DNA of 34,185 bases from Cytophagaceae bacterium (GCA_026785975.1 JAJAZB010000216.1:1-34185), one strand, 5' to 3'; positions 1 to 9,618 are shown, counted from the stretch's first letter. Notes: generated from the sequence alone by a model not told the origin. Numbers and translations are program-made.

Positions 1-777
1 ATAAATTTGGGCGGCGGGAATAATCACGTCGGCGCGGTCGTCGTTGAGGCGGAGTTTATTCACGCGGTCTTCGAGGCTGAAGCTGGCAATGTGGGCCTGC
101 AAACGTTCCAACTCGGTGATGGACAGGCTGGTTTCGGTGAGCTTGTTGGGCGATAGATTAAACAGTTTGCTGATGTTGCCGCCCGTGCCAACGGCGGCGA
201 TGTCAGCACTGCCCGGCTTCACCTGGTCTTCAATCCAGCGCTGCATTTTAGCCCAATCGCCTTTAACCTCCTTGCCTTCGAGCAGTCGAACCGAGCCGAT
301 TTTAAACGAGCGGCTGGCTATTTTTTCCCGGTTTACGTACAGGTTGAGTTCGGTACTACCGCCGCCCACGTCGATGTGGAGGTAGTTTTTGTCGTCGAGC
401 GATTGCACGACCACGTTGTTGATGAGTTCAGCCTCCCTGGCCCCCTCGATGATGTGAATCCGCATCGCCAACTGCCCATGAATGCGGGTGATGATGTCGG
501 CGGCGTTAGTGGCTTCGCGCATGGCCGAGGTCGCACAAATGAGGTAGTCGGTGACCTCGTGGAGTTCCATCAGGAGCCGGAACGAGAGCAGCATTTTGAA
601 AATACGGACTTCCCCTTCCGGGCTAATCAAACCGGTGTTGAACACGTCGTGGCCCAGTCGGAGTGGAAACCGCACGTACTCTACTTTTTTGAACGTGACT
701 CGTCCATCGTTGTGGAGGACTTTTGAAATTTGCAGGCGAGCGGCGTTGGAGCCGATATCGATGGCAGCGATTTTCAT
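1..777 (-). CDS. Ppx/GppA-type exopolyphosphatase/phosphatase (C-terminus truncated by window edge)
   Basis: Reverse-strand reading from ATG at 777: MKIAAIDIGSNAARLQISKV...YLHIDVGGGSTELNLY...AAVGTGGNISKLF; ASKHA-fold Ppx/GppA motifs. ORF is open at position 1. Confidence 0.9.
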   Translation of the reverse strand, partial: MKIAAIDIGSNAARLQISKVLHNDGRVTFKKVEYVRFPLRLGHDVFNTGLISPEGEVRIFKMLLSFRLLMELHEVTDYLICATSAMREATNAADIITRIHGQLAMRIHIIEGAREAELINNVVVQSLDDKNYLHIDVGGGSTELNLYVNREKIASRSFKIGSVRLLEGKEVKGDWAKMQRWIEDQVKPGSADIAAVGTGGNISKLFNLSPNKLTETSLSITELERLQAHIASFSLEDRVNKLRLNDDRADVIIPAAQIY

Positions 778-1039
778 GGGTAAGGAATTAATGCTGATGC
801 AATTGTCAATGAAAATGGAAAGTTAGCCAAAACCGAATGCGCTTAACATCGGGGGTGTCCGGCTCTAAAATTGTATCCTTTTCCGGTAGAATTCAATCCA
901 TTGCATTGTCTTTGTCCGTAGTTTTGCACTTTTGAAAGAAATTGGTTCTGAACAGGTCGGGTTTCTTGAAAAAGAACGAATCAAAAAAGAGGTCTTCCTG
1001 TTGAAATTTCAGAACCCCTGTTTGAGCTGCCAATAATTT

Positions 1040-4000
1040 ATGCCCGATACGATGCAAAAAACCGACCTGCGCGACCTTCTTCAACGCCGTATCCTCGTTC
1101 TGGACGGGGCCATGGGGACGATGATTCAACGGTATAACCTCACCGAAGAAGACTATCGCGGGATGCGTTTCCGCGATTGGCCGCAGTCGCTCAAGGGTAA
1201 TAATGACCTGCTCAGCCTGACCCGCCCCGACATCATCCGGGACATCCACGCACAGTATTTCGAGGCGGGAGCCGATATTGCCGAAACCAACACCTTTTCG
1301 GGGACGAGCATTGCGATGGCCGACTACGGCATGGAAAGCCTGGTGTACGAACTGAACTACGAATCGGCCCGGCTGGCCCGCGAGGTCGCTGATGAATTTA
1401 CGGCTCGTAACCCCGACAAACCGCGCTACGTGGCGGGTTCGATGGGACCGACCAACCGCACGGCCTCGCTTTCGCCCGACGTCAATAACCCCGGCTTCCG
1501 GGCCGTGAGTTTTGATGATCTGGTGGAAGCCTACACCGAGCAGGTGCGCGGGCTGGTGGATGGCGGCGTGGATGTGCTGCTGGTCGAAACCGTGTTTGAT
1601 ACGCTTAACGCGAAGGCCGCGCTGTTTGCGATTGACCAGTTTTTTAGTGTAGCTCCGACCTCTGGTCGGAGATCGACCGCAGGTCGAAATGTGTCCGCTC
1701 CGCTACAGAATCAGTCGGAAGTAGCGGGGGCGTTTCGACCTGCGGTCGATCTCCGACCAGAGGTCGGAGCTACCGGTCGGAGCCACCTTCCCATCATGAT
1801 CTCCGGCACCATCACCGATGCTTCGGGCCGTACACTTTCGGGGCAAACGACCGAGGCGTTTCTAACCTCGATTTCGCACCTGCCGCTGCTGTCGGTGGGG
1901 CTAAACTGCGCCCTGGGGGCCGACCAACTCCGGCCCTACGTGCAAACGTTGGCGCAGAAAGCCCCGTTTTTCACCTCCGCGCACCCCAACGCCGGGTTGC
2001 CCAATGAAATGGGTGAGTACGACCAGACGCCCGCCGAAATGGGGGTACTCATCGACGATTTTTTAAAAGACGGCTTCCTCAACATCATCGGCGGATGTTG
2101 CGGTACCACGCCCGAACACATCCGGGTGATTGCCGATACGGCGGCGAAGTACCCACCCCGCCCACTGCCACAAACCGACCGCACGTTGCGACTTTCCGGG
2201 CTGGAACCCCTGGAAGTGACGAAAGAAAAAATTCTGTTTTTGAACGTCGGTGAACGCTGCAACGTCACCGGCTCCAAGAAGTTCGCCCGGCTCATCCGGG
2301 ATAATAACTATGACGAAGCCCTGAGCGTGGCCCGCGAACAGGTTGAAAACGGGGCACAGGTCATCGACGTCAACCTGGACGAAGGCATGATCGACGGAAT
2401 AGCCGCCATGACGACGTTTCTTCATTTGCTCGCCGCCGAACCCGATATTTCCCGCGTACCCGTCATGATCGACTCCTCGAAGTGGGAGGTCATCGAGGCG
2501 GGGTTGAAGTGCGTGCAGGGTAAAGCCATTGTCAATTCCATTTCGCTCAAGGAAGGCGAAGGAGCGTTTCGCCAGCGTGCCCTGACCGTTCAGCGCTACG
2601 GCGCGGCGGTCGTCGTGATGGCCTTCGATGAGCAGGGGCAGGCCGACAGTTACGAGCGCCGCATTGAAATTTGTGAACGTGCGTACCGGATTCTGGTGGA
2701 CGAAGTCGGGTTTCCGGCCGAGGACATCATTTTTGACCCCAACATCCTGACCGTAGCCACGGGCATCGACGAGCACAACAATTACGCCGTGGACTTCACC
2801 AAGGCTACGCGCTGGATCAAAGAAAACCTGCCCTACGCGAAGGTGAGCGGGGGTGTTTCCAATGTCTCGTTCTCGTTTCGGGGCAACGAACCCGTTCGGG
2901 AGGCCATGCACTCAGCTTTTTTGTACCACGCCATCAAAGCGGGGATGGACATGGGCATCGTCAATGCCGGGCAATTGACGGTCTACGATGACATTCCCAA
3001 AGACTTTCTGGCACTGGTCGAAGACGTACTGCTCAACCGCCGCTCCGACAGTACCGAGCGCCTCGTGACGTTTGCCGAAACGATCAAAAATAAAGGCAAA
3101 TCCGAGCAAATTGTCGACGCCGCCGAATGGCGCGGATCGCCCGTGAACGAACGCCTTACCCACGCGTTGGTGAAGGGCATCGCCGATTTTATCGACGAAG
3201 ACGTCGAAGAGGCCCGCCACCTATTCAGTAGGCCGATCGAAGTCATCGAAGGGCCGCTGATGGATGGCATGAACGTAGTCGGCGATTTGTTTGGCGAAGG
3301 CAAAATGTTCCTGCCGCAGGTCGTGAAGTCGGCGCGGGTGATGAAAAAAGCGGTGGCGTATTTGCTGCCATTTATTGAAGCAACCAAAACCGCTGGGGTG
3401 AGTTCCTCCAATGGAAAAGTGCTGATGGCGACGGTGAAAGGCGATGTACACGACATTGGCAAAAACATAGTGGGCGTGGTGCTGGGTTGCAACAACTACG
3501 AAATCATCGACCTGGGCGTGATGGTGGCAACGGAGAAAATCCTGGCGGCGGCCAGAGAGCACCACGTCGACATCATCGGGTTGAGCGGCCTCATCACGCC
3601 GAGCCTCGACGAAATGGTGGGCGTGGCCAAAGAAATGGAGCGACAGGGTTTCAAAATACCCCTGCTCATCGGGGGGGCTACGACGTCGCGCATTCACACG
3701 GCGGTAAAAATCGACCCGCATTATTCCGGGCCGGTGATCCACGTACTCGATGCGTCGCGCTCGGTGCCGGTGGCCGGTCGCCTGACGCAATCGGCTCAGA
3801 GTCAGGAAGAAATCTGGAAGGAAATCAAAACGGAGTACGCCCGGCTCCGCGAAGAACACGCCCGTCGGAAAGCCGATAAAAACTTCGTTTCCATCGAAAA
3901 AGCCAGGGACAATAAAGCAAAAATTGACTGGTCGGGCTTCGTGCCCACCAAACCGCAGTTTCTGGGAACAAGGGTTTTCGACGACTACGATTTGGCCGAA

Positions 4001-4960
4001 ATCGCGAAGTACATCGACTGGACGCCCTTTTTCCAAACCTGGCAATTGCACGGTAAATACCCGGCGATTTTTGACGATAAAATCGTTGGTCAGGAAGCCC
4101 GGAAGTTGCACCACGACGCGGTGGTGATGCTCGGCGAACTCATCCGGGACAAGTCGTTGCAGGCCAAAGCGGTCATCGGCTTCTGGCCCGCCAACTCCAT
4201 GCAGGACGATATTCTGCTGCACGATTTTGAGGAAATCAACCGCGAAATTCCCTGCGAGCGGCACGGGAGTCACCAACATTTGGAGTATAAACTATCAAGT
4301 CCGAAGTATCAGGCCGAGCACCTGATTGCACCGGGCACCTTGGACTTAGGACTTTGTACGCTTCGGCATCTCCGCCAGCAAAGTGAGAAAGCCGCCAATC
4401 TGCCCAACTATTGCCTGAGCGATTTCATCGCTCCGCTCGAAAGTGGCCGCGAAGATTACCTCGGGGGCTTTGCCGTCACGGCGGGCATTGGGATCGAGAA
4501 ACTCATTGAAAAATACGAGCGCGACCACGACGACTACAACAGCATCCTGGTTAAATCGCTGGCGGACCGCCTCGCCGAGGCCTTTACCGAGTTAATGCAT
4601 CAGCGCGTCCGCCGCGAATTCTGGGGCTACGCACCGAATGAACAACTTGACAATGAGGCTCTTATCAAGGAAAAATATCAGGGTATCCGCCCTGCGCCGG
4701 GCTATCCGGCCTGCCCCGAACACACCGAAAAAGCAACCTTGTTCGAGCTGTTGCAACCCGAAAGCATAGGCATCACCCTCACGGAAAGCTTCGCCATGTA
4801 CCCCGCCAGCAGCGTGAGCGGTTGGTACTTTTCGCACCCAGAAAGCCGGTATTTCCCCGTTGGTAAACTCCAGAAAGACCAGGTAGTGGACTACGCCAAA
4901 CGCAAAAACAGGAGCGTGGAGGAGATGGAACGGTGGTTGGGATCGGTGTTGGGGTATTGA
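1040..4960 (+). CDS. metH: Cobalamin-dependent methionine synthase (full length)
   Basis: 1306 aa; [34 protein letters not shown], pterin-binding domain, cobalamin motif [21 protein letters not shown]-terminal activation domain. Contains an in-frame palindromic insertion at 1649-1774. Confidence 0.97.
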   Translation: MPDTMQKTDLRDLLQRRILVLDGAMGTMIQRYNLTEEDYRGMRFRDWPQSLKGNNDLLSLTRPDIIRDIHAQYFEAGADIAETNTFSGTSIAMADYGMESLVYELNYESARLAREVADEFTARNPDKPRYVAGSMGPTNRTASLSPDVNNPGFRAVSFDDLVEAYTEQVRGLVDGGVDVLLVETVFDTLNAKAALFAIDQFFSVAPTSGRRSTAGRNVSAPLQNQSEVAGAFRPAVDLRPEVGATGRSHLPIMISGTITDASGRTLSGQTTEAFLTSISHLPLLSVGLNCALGADQLRPYVQTLAQKAPFFTSAHPNAGLPNEMGEYDQTPAEMGVLIDDFLKDGFLNIIGGCCGTTPEHIRVIADTAAKYPPRPLPQTDRTLRLSGLEPLEVTKEKILFLNVGERCNVTGSKKFARLIRDNNYDEALSVAREQVENGAQVIDVNLDEGMIDGIAAMTTFLHLLAAEPDISRVPVMIDSSKWEVIEAGLKCVQGKAIVNSISLKEGEGAFRQRALTVQRYGAAVVVMAFDEQGQADSYERRIEICERAYRILVDEVGFPAEDIIFDPNILTVATGIDEHNNYAVDFTKATRWIKENLPYAKVSGGVSNVSFSFRGNEPVREAMHSAFLYHAIKAGMDMGIVNAGQLTVYDDIPKDFLALVEDVLLNRRSDSTERLVTFAETIKNKGKSEQIVDAAEWRGSPVNERLTHALVKGIADFIDEDVEEARHLFSRPIEVIEGPLMDGMNVVGDLFGEGKMFLPQVVKSARVMKKAVAYLLPFIEATKTAGVSSSNGKVLMATVKGDVHDIGKNIVGVVLGCNNYEIIDLGVMVATEKILAAAREHHVDIIGLSGLITPSLDEMVGVAKEMERQGFKIPLLIGGATTSRIHTAVKIDPHYSGPVIHVLDASRSVPVAGRLTQSAQSQEEIWKEIKTEYARLREEHARRKADKNFVSIEKARDNKAKIDWSGFVPTKPQFLGTRVFDDYDLAEIAKYIDWTPFFQTWQLHGKYPAIFDDKIVGQEARKLHHDAVVMLGELIRDKSLQAKAVIGFWPANSMQDDILLHDFEEINREIPCERHGSHQHLEYKLSSPKYQAEHLIAPGTLDLGLCTLRHLRQQSEKAANLPNYCLSDFIAPLESGREDYLGGFAVTAGIGIEKLIEKYERDHDDYNSILVKSLADRLAEAFTELMHQRVRREFWGYAPNEQLDNEALIKEKYQGIRPAPGYPACPEHTEKATLFELLQPESIGITLTESFAMYPASSVSGWYFSHPESRYFPVGKLQKDQVVDYAKRKNRSVEEMERWLGSVLGY
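1649..1774. repeat. REPIN-like composite palindromic element inserted in frame in metH
   Basis: Perfect 41-bp inverted arms 1649-1689 / 1733-1773 (GTAGCTCCGACCTCTGGTCGGAGATCGACCGCAGGTCGAAA). Each arm holds sub-hairpins CTCCGACC-TCT-GGTCGGAG and TCGACC-GCA-GGTCGA. GTAG occurs at both outer ends, and inner CGCTAC/GTAGCG flank the centre. Confidence 0.88.
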
Positions 4961-4972
4961 ATCGAGGTAGCC

Positions 4973-5021
4973 AAAAAGTTTGCTAATCGTAAACCTAACG
5001 TTTACTTTTAGCAAACTTTTT
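4973..5021. promoter_or_regulatory. 22-bp inverted repeat between metH and higBA: candidate metH terminator and higBA operator
   Basis: AAAAAGTTTGCTAATCGTAAAC (4973-4994) / GTTTACTTTTAGCAAACTTTTT (5000-5021), 20/22 complementary, ends 5 bp before the toxin ATG. Confidence 0.7.
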
Positions 5022-5026
5022 CGTTC

Positions 5027-5344
5027 ATGTTCAATATTATTGCGCGAAGAACCTTGATGGAATACATTCAAAGATATCCAGAGTCGGCGACGGCTTTACG
5101 CAAGTTGTACAACGAATTAGTGAAGGCCGAATTTCAGAGTTTCAATGAACTTAAACAGGCATACGGAAATGCCAGTATTGTTGGTGATAGCCGGGTGATT
5201 TTCAACGTAATGGGAAACAAATACCGTCTGATTATACGTGTTAGTTTTCAACATAAACGGATGATGATCAAGTGGTTTGGTACGCATCAGGAATACGATA
5301 AAATTAGTGCCGAGACCATTGAATACCCGTCTGCAACTTCATAA
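5027..5344 (+). CDS. higB: HigB-like type II toxin
   Basis: 105 aa; MFNIIARRTLMEYIQRYPES...FNVMGNKYRLIIRVSFQHKRMMIKWFGTHQEYDKI; HigB_toxin (RelE/ParE-like) signature, next to an HTH antitoxin. Confidence 0.85.
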   Translation: MFNIIARRTLMEYIQRYPESATALRKLYNELVKAEFQSFNELKQAYGNASIVGDSRVIFNVMGNKYRLIIRVSFQHKRMMIKWFGTHQEYDKISAETIEYPSATS

Positions 5345-5369
5345 TTTCACGCATAAACGACCCGTAGCC

Positions 5370-5729
5370 ATGAATGTCCGCGTCTTAAAAAATGAGCAAG
5401 ACTACGAGGCTGCGTTGCACCGGGCCGACGAAATATTTAATGCTGCACCGGGCACGGCAGAGGGTGAAGAGGTAGAGTTGTTGTTTCTGGTTATAAAAGA
5501 TTACGAGGATAAACACTACCCCATCCTGCCGCTCGATCCGATTGAAGCATTGAAATTGGCGATGGCCGAAAAAGGGATTAAAAACAAAGACCTGACCGAA
5601 CTCATTGGCAGCAAGGGCTACGTTTCGGCGATTTTGAACCGGAAAAAACCACTGACGCTAAAAATGGCCCGGCTCTTTCACCAAAAATTAGGTATTCCGG
5701 CGGAGACGTTGCTGGCCGGGGGCGACTGA
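5370..5729 (+). CDS. higA: HigA-like antitoxin with HTH domain
   Basis: From internal ATG: MNVRVLKNEQDYEAALHRADEIF...PLDPIEALKLAMAEKGIKNKDLTELIGSKGYVSAILNRKKPLTLKMARLFHQKLGIPAETLL; classical HigA organisation. Confidence 0.87.
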   Translation: MNVRVLKNEQDYEAALHRADEIFNAAPGTAEGEEVELLFLVIKDYEDKHYPILPLDPIEALKLAMAEKGIKNKDLTELIGSKGYVSAILNRKKPLTLKMARLFHQKLGIPAETLLAGGD

Positions 5730-5843
5730 GGGGGCCTGATAACTCGCCAGCCGCGCCGGTTTTTAGCCAATTGCCACATTGCGGGAGCGTCCGCAAATCC
5801 AAAGGGCTTTCTTCAGGTTTTCAACTTGTGGGTGTAGCAACGC

Positions 5844-6944
5844 TTACCCCCACGCCTCCCGCAAAAATCGCAGCCAGTTTTCGTAAAAAATATTCTCAAT
5901 ATCATCCGGCGAATAGCCCCGTTGGGCGAGCAGTCCTTGCAGGTTTTGTACGTCGGCGATGGTATCCACGTCGTAGGGAGATTGCTCAGTGCCAAAGGCT
6001 CCATCGAGGTCGCTACCAATGGCCACGTGCTGGCTGTTGCCGGTCAGTTGGCAAATGTGGTCGCAATGGTCGATGAGGGTATTCAAGCTGACGCCCGCTT
6101 CGCGCGGATTGATCTGTCGCTGCGTCAGGCCGGGTTTCAGCATCCAGGCGTCCAGGCAGCCACCAATCACGGCCCCCCGCTCCACGAGGCGTTTGATCTG
6201 ATCGTCAGTGAGTTGGCGTTGGTGGGGAACTAATACCCGGCAATTGTGGTGGCTGGCCCAAACCGGCCCCTGGTACAAATCGAGCGCTTCGCTAAACCCC
6301 TCGTCGGTTAGGTGCGTAACGTCGAGAATGATCCCCAGCCGGTCCATTTCCCGCACCAAATCGCGGCCCATCGGCGTTAGCGGGCCACTTTGCCCCGGCC
6401 CCGGTGCGTACCGGCCCGGCCCGTAATGCGCCGGGCCGAGCGCCCGTAAGCCGTAGGCGAAGGCTTTTTCGAGGTACGAAACATCAATCAGCGAATCGGC
6501 TCCTTCGAGGCTCAGGATGTAACCTACGGGTTTCTGCGCGTTGGGAATCGCCCCGTTCTGCCAGTGGGCCAGATGGGTTTCGAGTTGGGGCAGGTTGGTG
6601 ATCTGCACCATTTCGCCCGCCTCCTGCATGGCCTGGTACCAGCTTTGTTGGGCCTGGGTCATGGCCCAGGCCTGCGCCGGGGAATGCCAACCCGGTAGCG
6701 ATGTGTCCGGGGCCACAAACCGCGCAATCTGCGTGGCGACCACCAGGCCAATATTTCCTTTTCGTAAGTCGGGTAAAGCGACGGTGTTTCTACCCCGGTC
6801 GATGAAATCACTCAATCCGAGGGCTTTTTCCCGCGCCCGAATTGCCGAAACGGGTTGGGTCAGATCACGATTCCACTCGATGGCATTCATGGCCAGATCG
6901 AGGTGGGCGTCGATGAGGAATTTAGGGCATAGTGCAGAGGGCAT
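5844..6944 (-). CDS. Peptidase M19 (renal/membrane dipeptidase family)
   Basis: LIDAHLDLAMNAIEWNRD, LSLEGADSL, DVTHLTDEGFSEALD, WASHHNCR, IGSDLDGAFGTEQ. The candidate N-terminus MPSALCPK is encoded by repeat DNA. Confidence 0.9.
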   Translation of the reverse strand: MPSALCPKFLIDAHLDLAMNAIEWNRDLTQPVSAIRAREKALGLSDFIDRGRNTVALPDLRKGNIGLVVATQIARFVAPDTSLPGWHSPAQAWAMTQAQQSWYQAMQEAGEMVQITNLPQLETHLAHWQNGAIPNAQKPVGYILSLEGADSLIDVSYLEKAFAYGLRALGPAHYGPGRYAPGPGQSGPLTPMGRDLVREMDRLGIILDVTHLTDEGFSEALDLYQGPVWASHHNCRVLVPHQRQLTDDQIKRLVERGAVIGGCLDAWMLKPGLTQRQINPREAGVSLNTLIDHCDHICQLTGNSQHVAIGSDLDGAFGTEQSPYDVDTIADVQNLQGLLAQRGYSPDDIENIFYENWLRFLREAWG

Positions 6945-6959
6945 AGGGCATAGTTGAAC
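6920..6959 (+). repeat. Heptamer-periodic array, family GTGCATA (copy 1)
   Basis: ATTTAGGGCATAGTGCAGAGGGCATAGGGCATAGTTGAAC reads as 7-mers GGGCATA/GTGCAGA/GGGCATA/GGGCATA/GTTGAAC; 38/39 identical in inverted orientation to 13524-13562. Confidence 0.85.
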
Positions 6960-6970
6960 TGGTCAGGAAG

Positions 6971-7069
6971 GTTATTACACGGAGATTCACAGAGAAAGTA
7001 GAGATTCACAGAGACCGGGAAGATTTCTTCGTGAATCTCTACTTTCTCTGTGAATCTCAGTGCAATAAC
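6971..7069. repeat. Long inverted repeat (39-bp arms) of GAGATTCACAGAGA-type words
   Basis: 6971-7009 GTTATTACACGGAGATTCACAGAGAAAGTAGAGATTCAC versus reverse complement of 7031-7069; 37/39 identity, 21-nt loop. Confidence 0.92.
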
Positions 7070-7085
7070 TTCTTAAACCCATTCA

Positions 7086-7103
7086 CATAGGGCATAGTTG
7101 AAC
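7086..7103 (+). repeat. 18-bp direct repeat of 6942-6959
   Basis: CATAGGGCATAGTTGAAC occurs identically at 6942-6959 and 7086-7103, bracketing the long hairpin. Confidence 0.9.
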
Positions 7104-7139
7104 GGAACGGTTTGCAACGGTTTGACCGATAGTTTTTCA

Positions 7140-8255
7140 TCAAAACTGAAGCTGACGGTTGCGGGCGATGACGTTCCATTTTTTGGTAAAAACGCCGTTT
7201 TCAACGACAAATACCGCCTCGTATAGCGCGACCGTTGGGCAAACGTGCATGGGTACGGCGTACCAAACTTCGCCGACCTGGTGCTGCCGCGTGTCGGCCA
7301 CGCGAACCACCAAATGCTCCTCGCTTTGGCGGAGTTGCTCGGCGTCGGGTGCGTTGAGAAACTGAACACGGGGCAAGGGATTTTCGGCAGCGACCGATTT
7401 ATGGCCTAAATCGAGGCAAAGCGTTTGTTCGTCAAGGATTGAAATAACGCGCGTGAGCAGGACCGCCGCCCAGTCGAAGGGCAAATCGGGCAATGTTTGC
7501 GCGTATCCGGCATCCCAAAACACGAACGTACCCGGACTGACCTGCACACTCGCCGGTTCGGGGTATTCACGCCGGGCATGGATCACAAACGTTGGTGTAC
7601 CTCCGATAACCAGTGGAAGGGTTTTCCCGAAATTTTCCTGAATCACCTGCTGGGCAGTTTTCGCCAGGGTGTAAGCCGCATCGGCCCGCTGGCGACGACG
7701 CTCTAAATCGGTATCGTGAATGTGCCCGTCGTAGGCGTGAAGCCCCACGACGTTGAGGTTGGGTAGCATTTGGCAAGCGGCAACTAAAGTCAATGCGTCG
7801 GCAGGAAGTACGCCAGTCCGATTCATGCCCACGTTGAGATCAAGATACACATCAACTGCTCGACCATCAAATGCCTGAGCCAAGTGTTGTGCCGCCTGAA
7901 AATTGTCGATCAGGCAGGAGAATTTTACGTTTGGAAAAGCCTGCGTCAGGGCCGCGAACCGCGCTGCTTTGGGGCCAACGGGGGGATAGGCCAACAGCAC
8001 GTCGGGAGCATTGGCCAATGCCAGCATTTCGGCTTCGGCGATGGTCGCGCACTTGAACTGCTGAATCCCCGCCGCCAAAAGTAGTTCCGTGACTTCCCTG
8101 ATTTTGTGGGTTTTAACGTGCGGACGCAAACGAACCGCATCCCCGCTGAGTTGGAGGGCCGTTTGGATATTTTGCGCGACCCGATCCGGGTAAACGAGCA
8201 GCGCGGGCGAGTCGATGGCGTGAGCATTTTCGACGAAAAACCAAGGATTATTCAT
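7140..8255 (-). CDS. D-threonine aldolase / D-serine dehydratase-like PLP enzyme (alanine racemase N-terminal fold)
   Basis: DSPALLVYPDRVAQNI...RLRPHVKTHKIREV...KCATIAEAEMLA...LDLGHKSVAAENPLPRV. Confidence 0.88.
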   Translation of the reverse strand: MNNPWFFVENAHAIDSPALLVYPDRVAQNIQTALQLSGDAVRLRPHVKTHKIREVTELLLAAGIQQFKCATIAEAEMLALANAPDVLLAYPPVGPKAARFAALTQAFPNVKFSCLIDNFQAAQHLAQAFDGRAVDVYLDLNVGMNRTGVLPADALTLVAACQMLPNLNVVGLHAYDGHIHDTDLERRRQRADAAYTLAKTAQQVIQENFGKTLPLVIGGTPTFVIHARREYPEPASVQVSPGTFVFWDAGYAQTLPDLPFDWAAVLLTRVISILDEQTLCLDLGHKSVAAENPLPRVQFLNAPDAEQLRQSEEHLVVRVADTRQHQVGEVWYAVPMHVCPTVALYEAVFVVENGVFTKKWNVIARNRQLQF

Positions 8256-8646
8256 CGGTGTCCGGCGCTTTAGCGACTACGTCGATTTCCACTTTAATGC
8301 CATTGGCCAACCCTGATTGTACCGTGGTGCGGGCGGGTTTTACGCCCGAAAAATAACTGGCGTACACTTGGTTGTAGGCGGCAAAATCGGCGATGTCGGC
8401 CAGGTGAACCGTGCTTTTTACCACATTGTCCCAGGTGCAACCGGCGGCTTCGAGAATGCGCTGGACGTTGTGCAGGGTGAGGCGGGTTTCCTCCTCGATG
8501 GTACCTAGGACGAACTTGCCTTTGGCAAAATCGATGGGTCCCTGACCCGACACGTACAACCAGCCATCCACCAAAACGCCGGAGGAAAAGGCACCCGTCG
8601 AGAAGCCTTCGCGGGCGTCGGGGTGGGGGATTTCTGTTTTTTTCAT
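8248..8646 (-). CDS. RidA family (YjgF/YER057c/UK114) enamine/imine deaminase
   Basis: From ATG at 8646: MKKTEIPHPDAREGFSTGAFSSGVLVDGWLYVSGQGPIDF...NVQRILEAAGCTWDNVVKSTVHLADIADFAAYNQVYASYF...ARTTVQ. Overlaps the downstream gene by 8 bp. Confidence 0.92.
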   Translation of the reverse strand: MKKTEIPHPDAREGFSTGAFSSGVLVDGWLYVSGQGPIDFAKGKFVLGTIEEETRLTLHNVQRILEAAGCTWDNVVKSTVHLADIADFAAYNQVYASYFSGVKPARTTVQSGLANGIKVEIDVVAKAPDTDE

Positions 8647-8683
8647 GGCGTGTTTGAAATAAAATAGAGTGTTACAAAATTGA

Positions 8684-8731
8684 TTTTGCCGTCCGGCGGG
8701 TTGGCTGGCGTTCACCCGCCGGAAGGCAAAA
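8684..8731 (-). terminator. Hairpin terminator downstream of the DUF155 gene
   Basis: TTTTGCCGTCCGGCGGGT (8684-8701) / ACCCGCCGGAAGGCAAAA (8714-8731), 17/18 pairing with a T-run on the minus strand. Confidence 0.7.
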
Positions 8732-8763
8732 AAGCCGCCGGGGACGCCCAGTCCGATGGGGGT

Positions 8764-9540
8764 TTAAAGCACCCACCGGACGATCAAATCGCCGACTTCG
8801 ATCATAATCAGGATGATGATAATCCACTCCAGGCGGGTGCTTTCGCGGTTTTGGAGGAACTCGGTGAAGAGCGTCAGGTTTTCCTGAACGATTTTGAGTT
8901 TGTAATCCACGTCGCGGTAGCGCATCCGCAGGTCGAAAGTCTTCTTGAGGCCCTCGTCAATTTTCCCGAGCAACTCGTTTTCCCAAACACTGTCGGGCGC
9001 GTCGAAAATGTAGAGGTTGTCGATGATGCTATTTTTGATGTTGAGCGTTTTGCCGATGAATTTGAGCAGGTTAGTTTTTGAAATCGGCAGGCTTCCGTTG
9101 CGTTCGAGTTGGTCGGTGAGGCGTTTGGTATCGGTCAGGATGCCCAGGCCGAGGTCTTCGTAATAATCGAGTGCCACGGATTGCGCCACGTTGAGCATCA
9201 CGATGCGCAGCCCCTCGTCGGTGAGTTCGGGCAGGCTGATGGCGTTGTACGTGGTTTGGATGGGTACGCCGGGATTGATGAGAATCTCGAAGTCTTCGCG
9301 GTAATCCTGACTGATTTCGTCCTCGGCGTAGGTGCGGATGAATTTGAGCAAATTGCTCTTTTCCAAATCGCTGAACCCGGCGAAAGCCACCACACCGTAG
9401 CTGAAGAGGTAGAAATACTGGTCGGTATCCTGTTTGTAAAACAGTTCGGAGTTGTTGGCTTCGAGGGGCGAACTGGTGTATTCACTCCGAAACTTTTTCA
9501 ATTGAATCACCTCGGCGATCTGGTAGGCTTCGATGTTCAT
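8764..9540 (-). CDS. RMD1/DUF155 family protein with C-terminal transmembrane segment
   Basis: YFYLFSYGVVAFAGF...LNVAQSVALDYYE...VWENELLGKIDEGLKKTFDLRMRYRDVDYKLKIVQENLTLFTEFLQNRESTRLEWIIIILIMIEVGDLI. Confidence 0.8.
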   Translation of the reverse strand: MNIEAYQIAEVIQLKKFRSEYTSSPLEANNSELFYKQDTDQYFYLFSYGVVAFAGFSDLEKSNLLKFIRTYAEDEISQDYREDFEILINPGVPIQTTYNAISLPELTDEGLRIVMLNVAQSVALDYYEDLGLGILTDTKRLTDQLERNGSLPISKTNLLKFIGKTLNIKNSIIDNLYIFDAPDSVWENELLGKIDEGLKKTFDLRMRYRDVDYKLKIVQENLTLFTEFLQNRESTRLEWIIIILIMIEVGDLIVRWVL

Positions 9541-9618
9541 GCGCGGATAGGATTGTTTAATCCAAAGGTAGGAGTTCTACGGTGTAAGGTGACGCATTGG
9601 TCTGGAACCGGGCGGGCA

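Noticed and set aside
830-1039. Cobalamin riboswitch upstream of metH
   Set aside because: No recognisable B12-box or conserved riboswitch core could be read in the leader; would need Infernal/Rfam to exclude formally.
2063-4279. Long minus-strand ORFs (282 and 352 aa) within metH
   Set aside because: Fully antisense to a convincing MetH; His/Arg/Asp-rich artefactual translations.
9109-9618. N-terminal 170-aa extension of the MFS ORF
   Set aside because: Runs antisense through the DUF155 gene and has no transporter features; a start near 9619 fits the protein.
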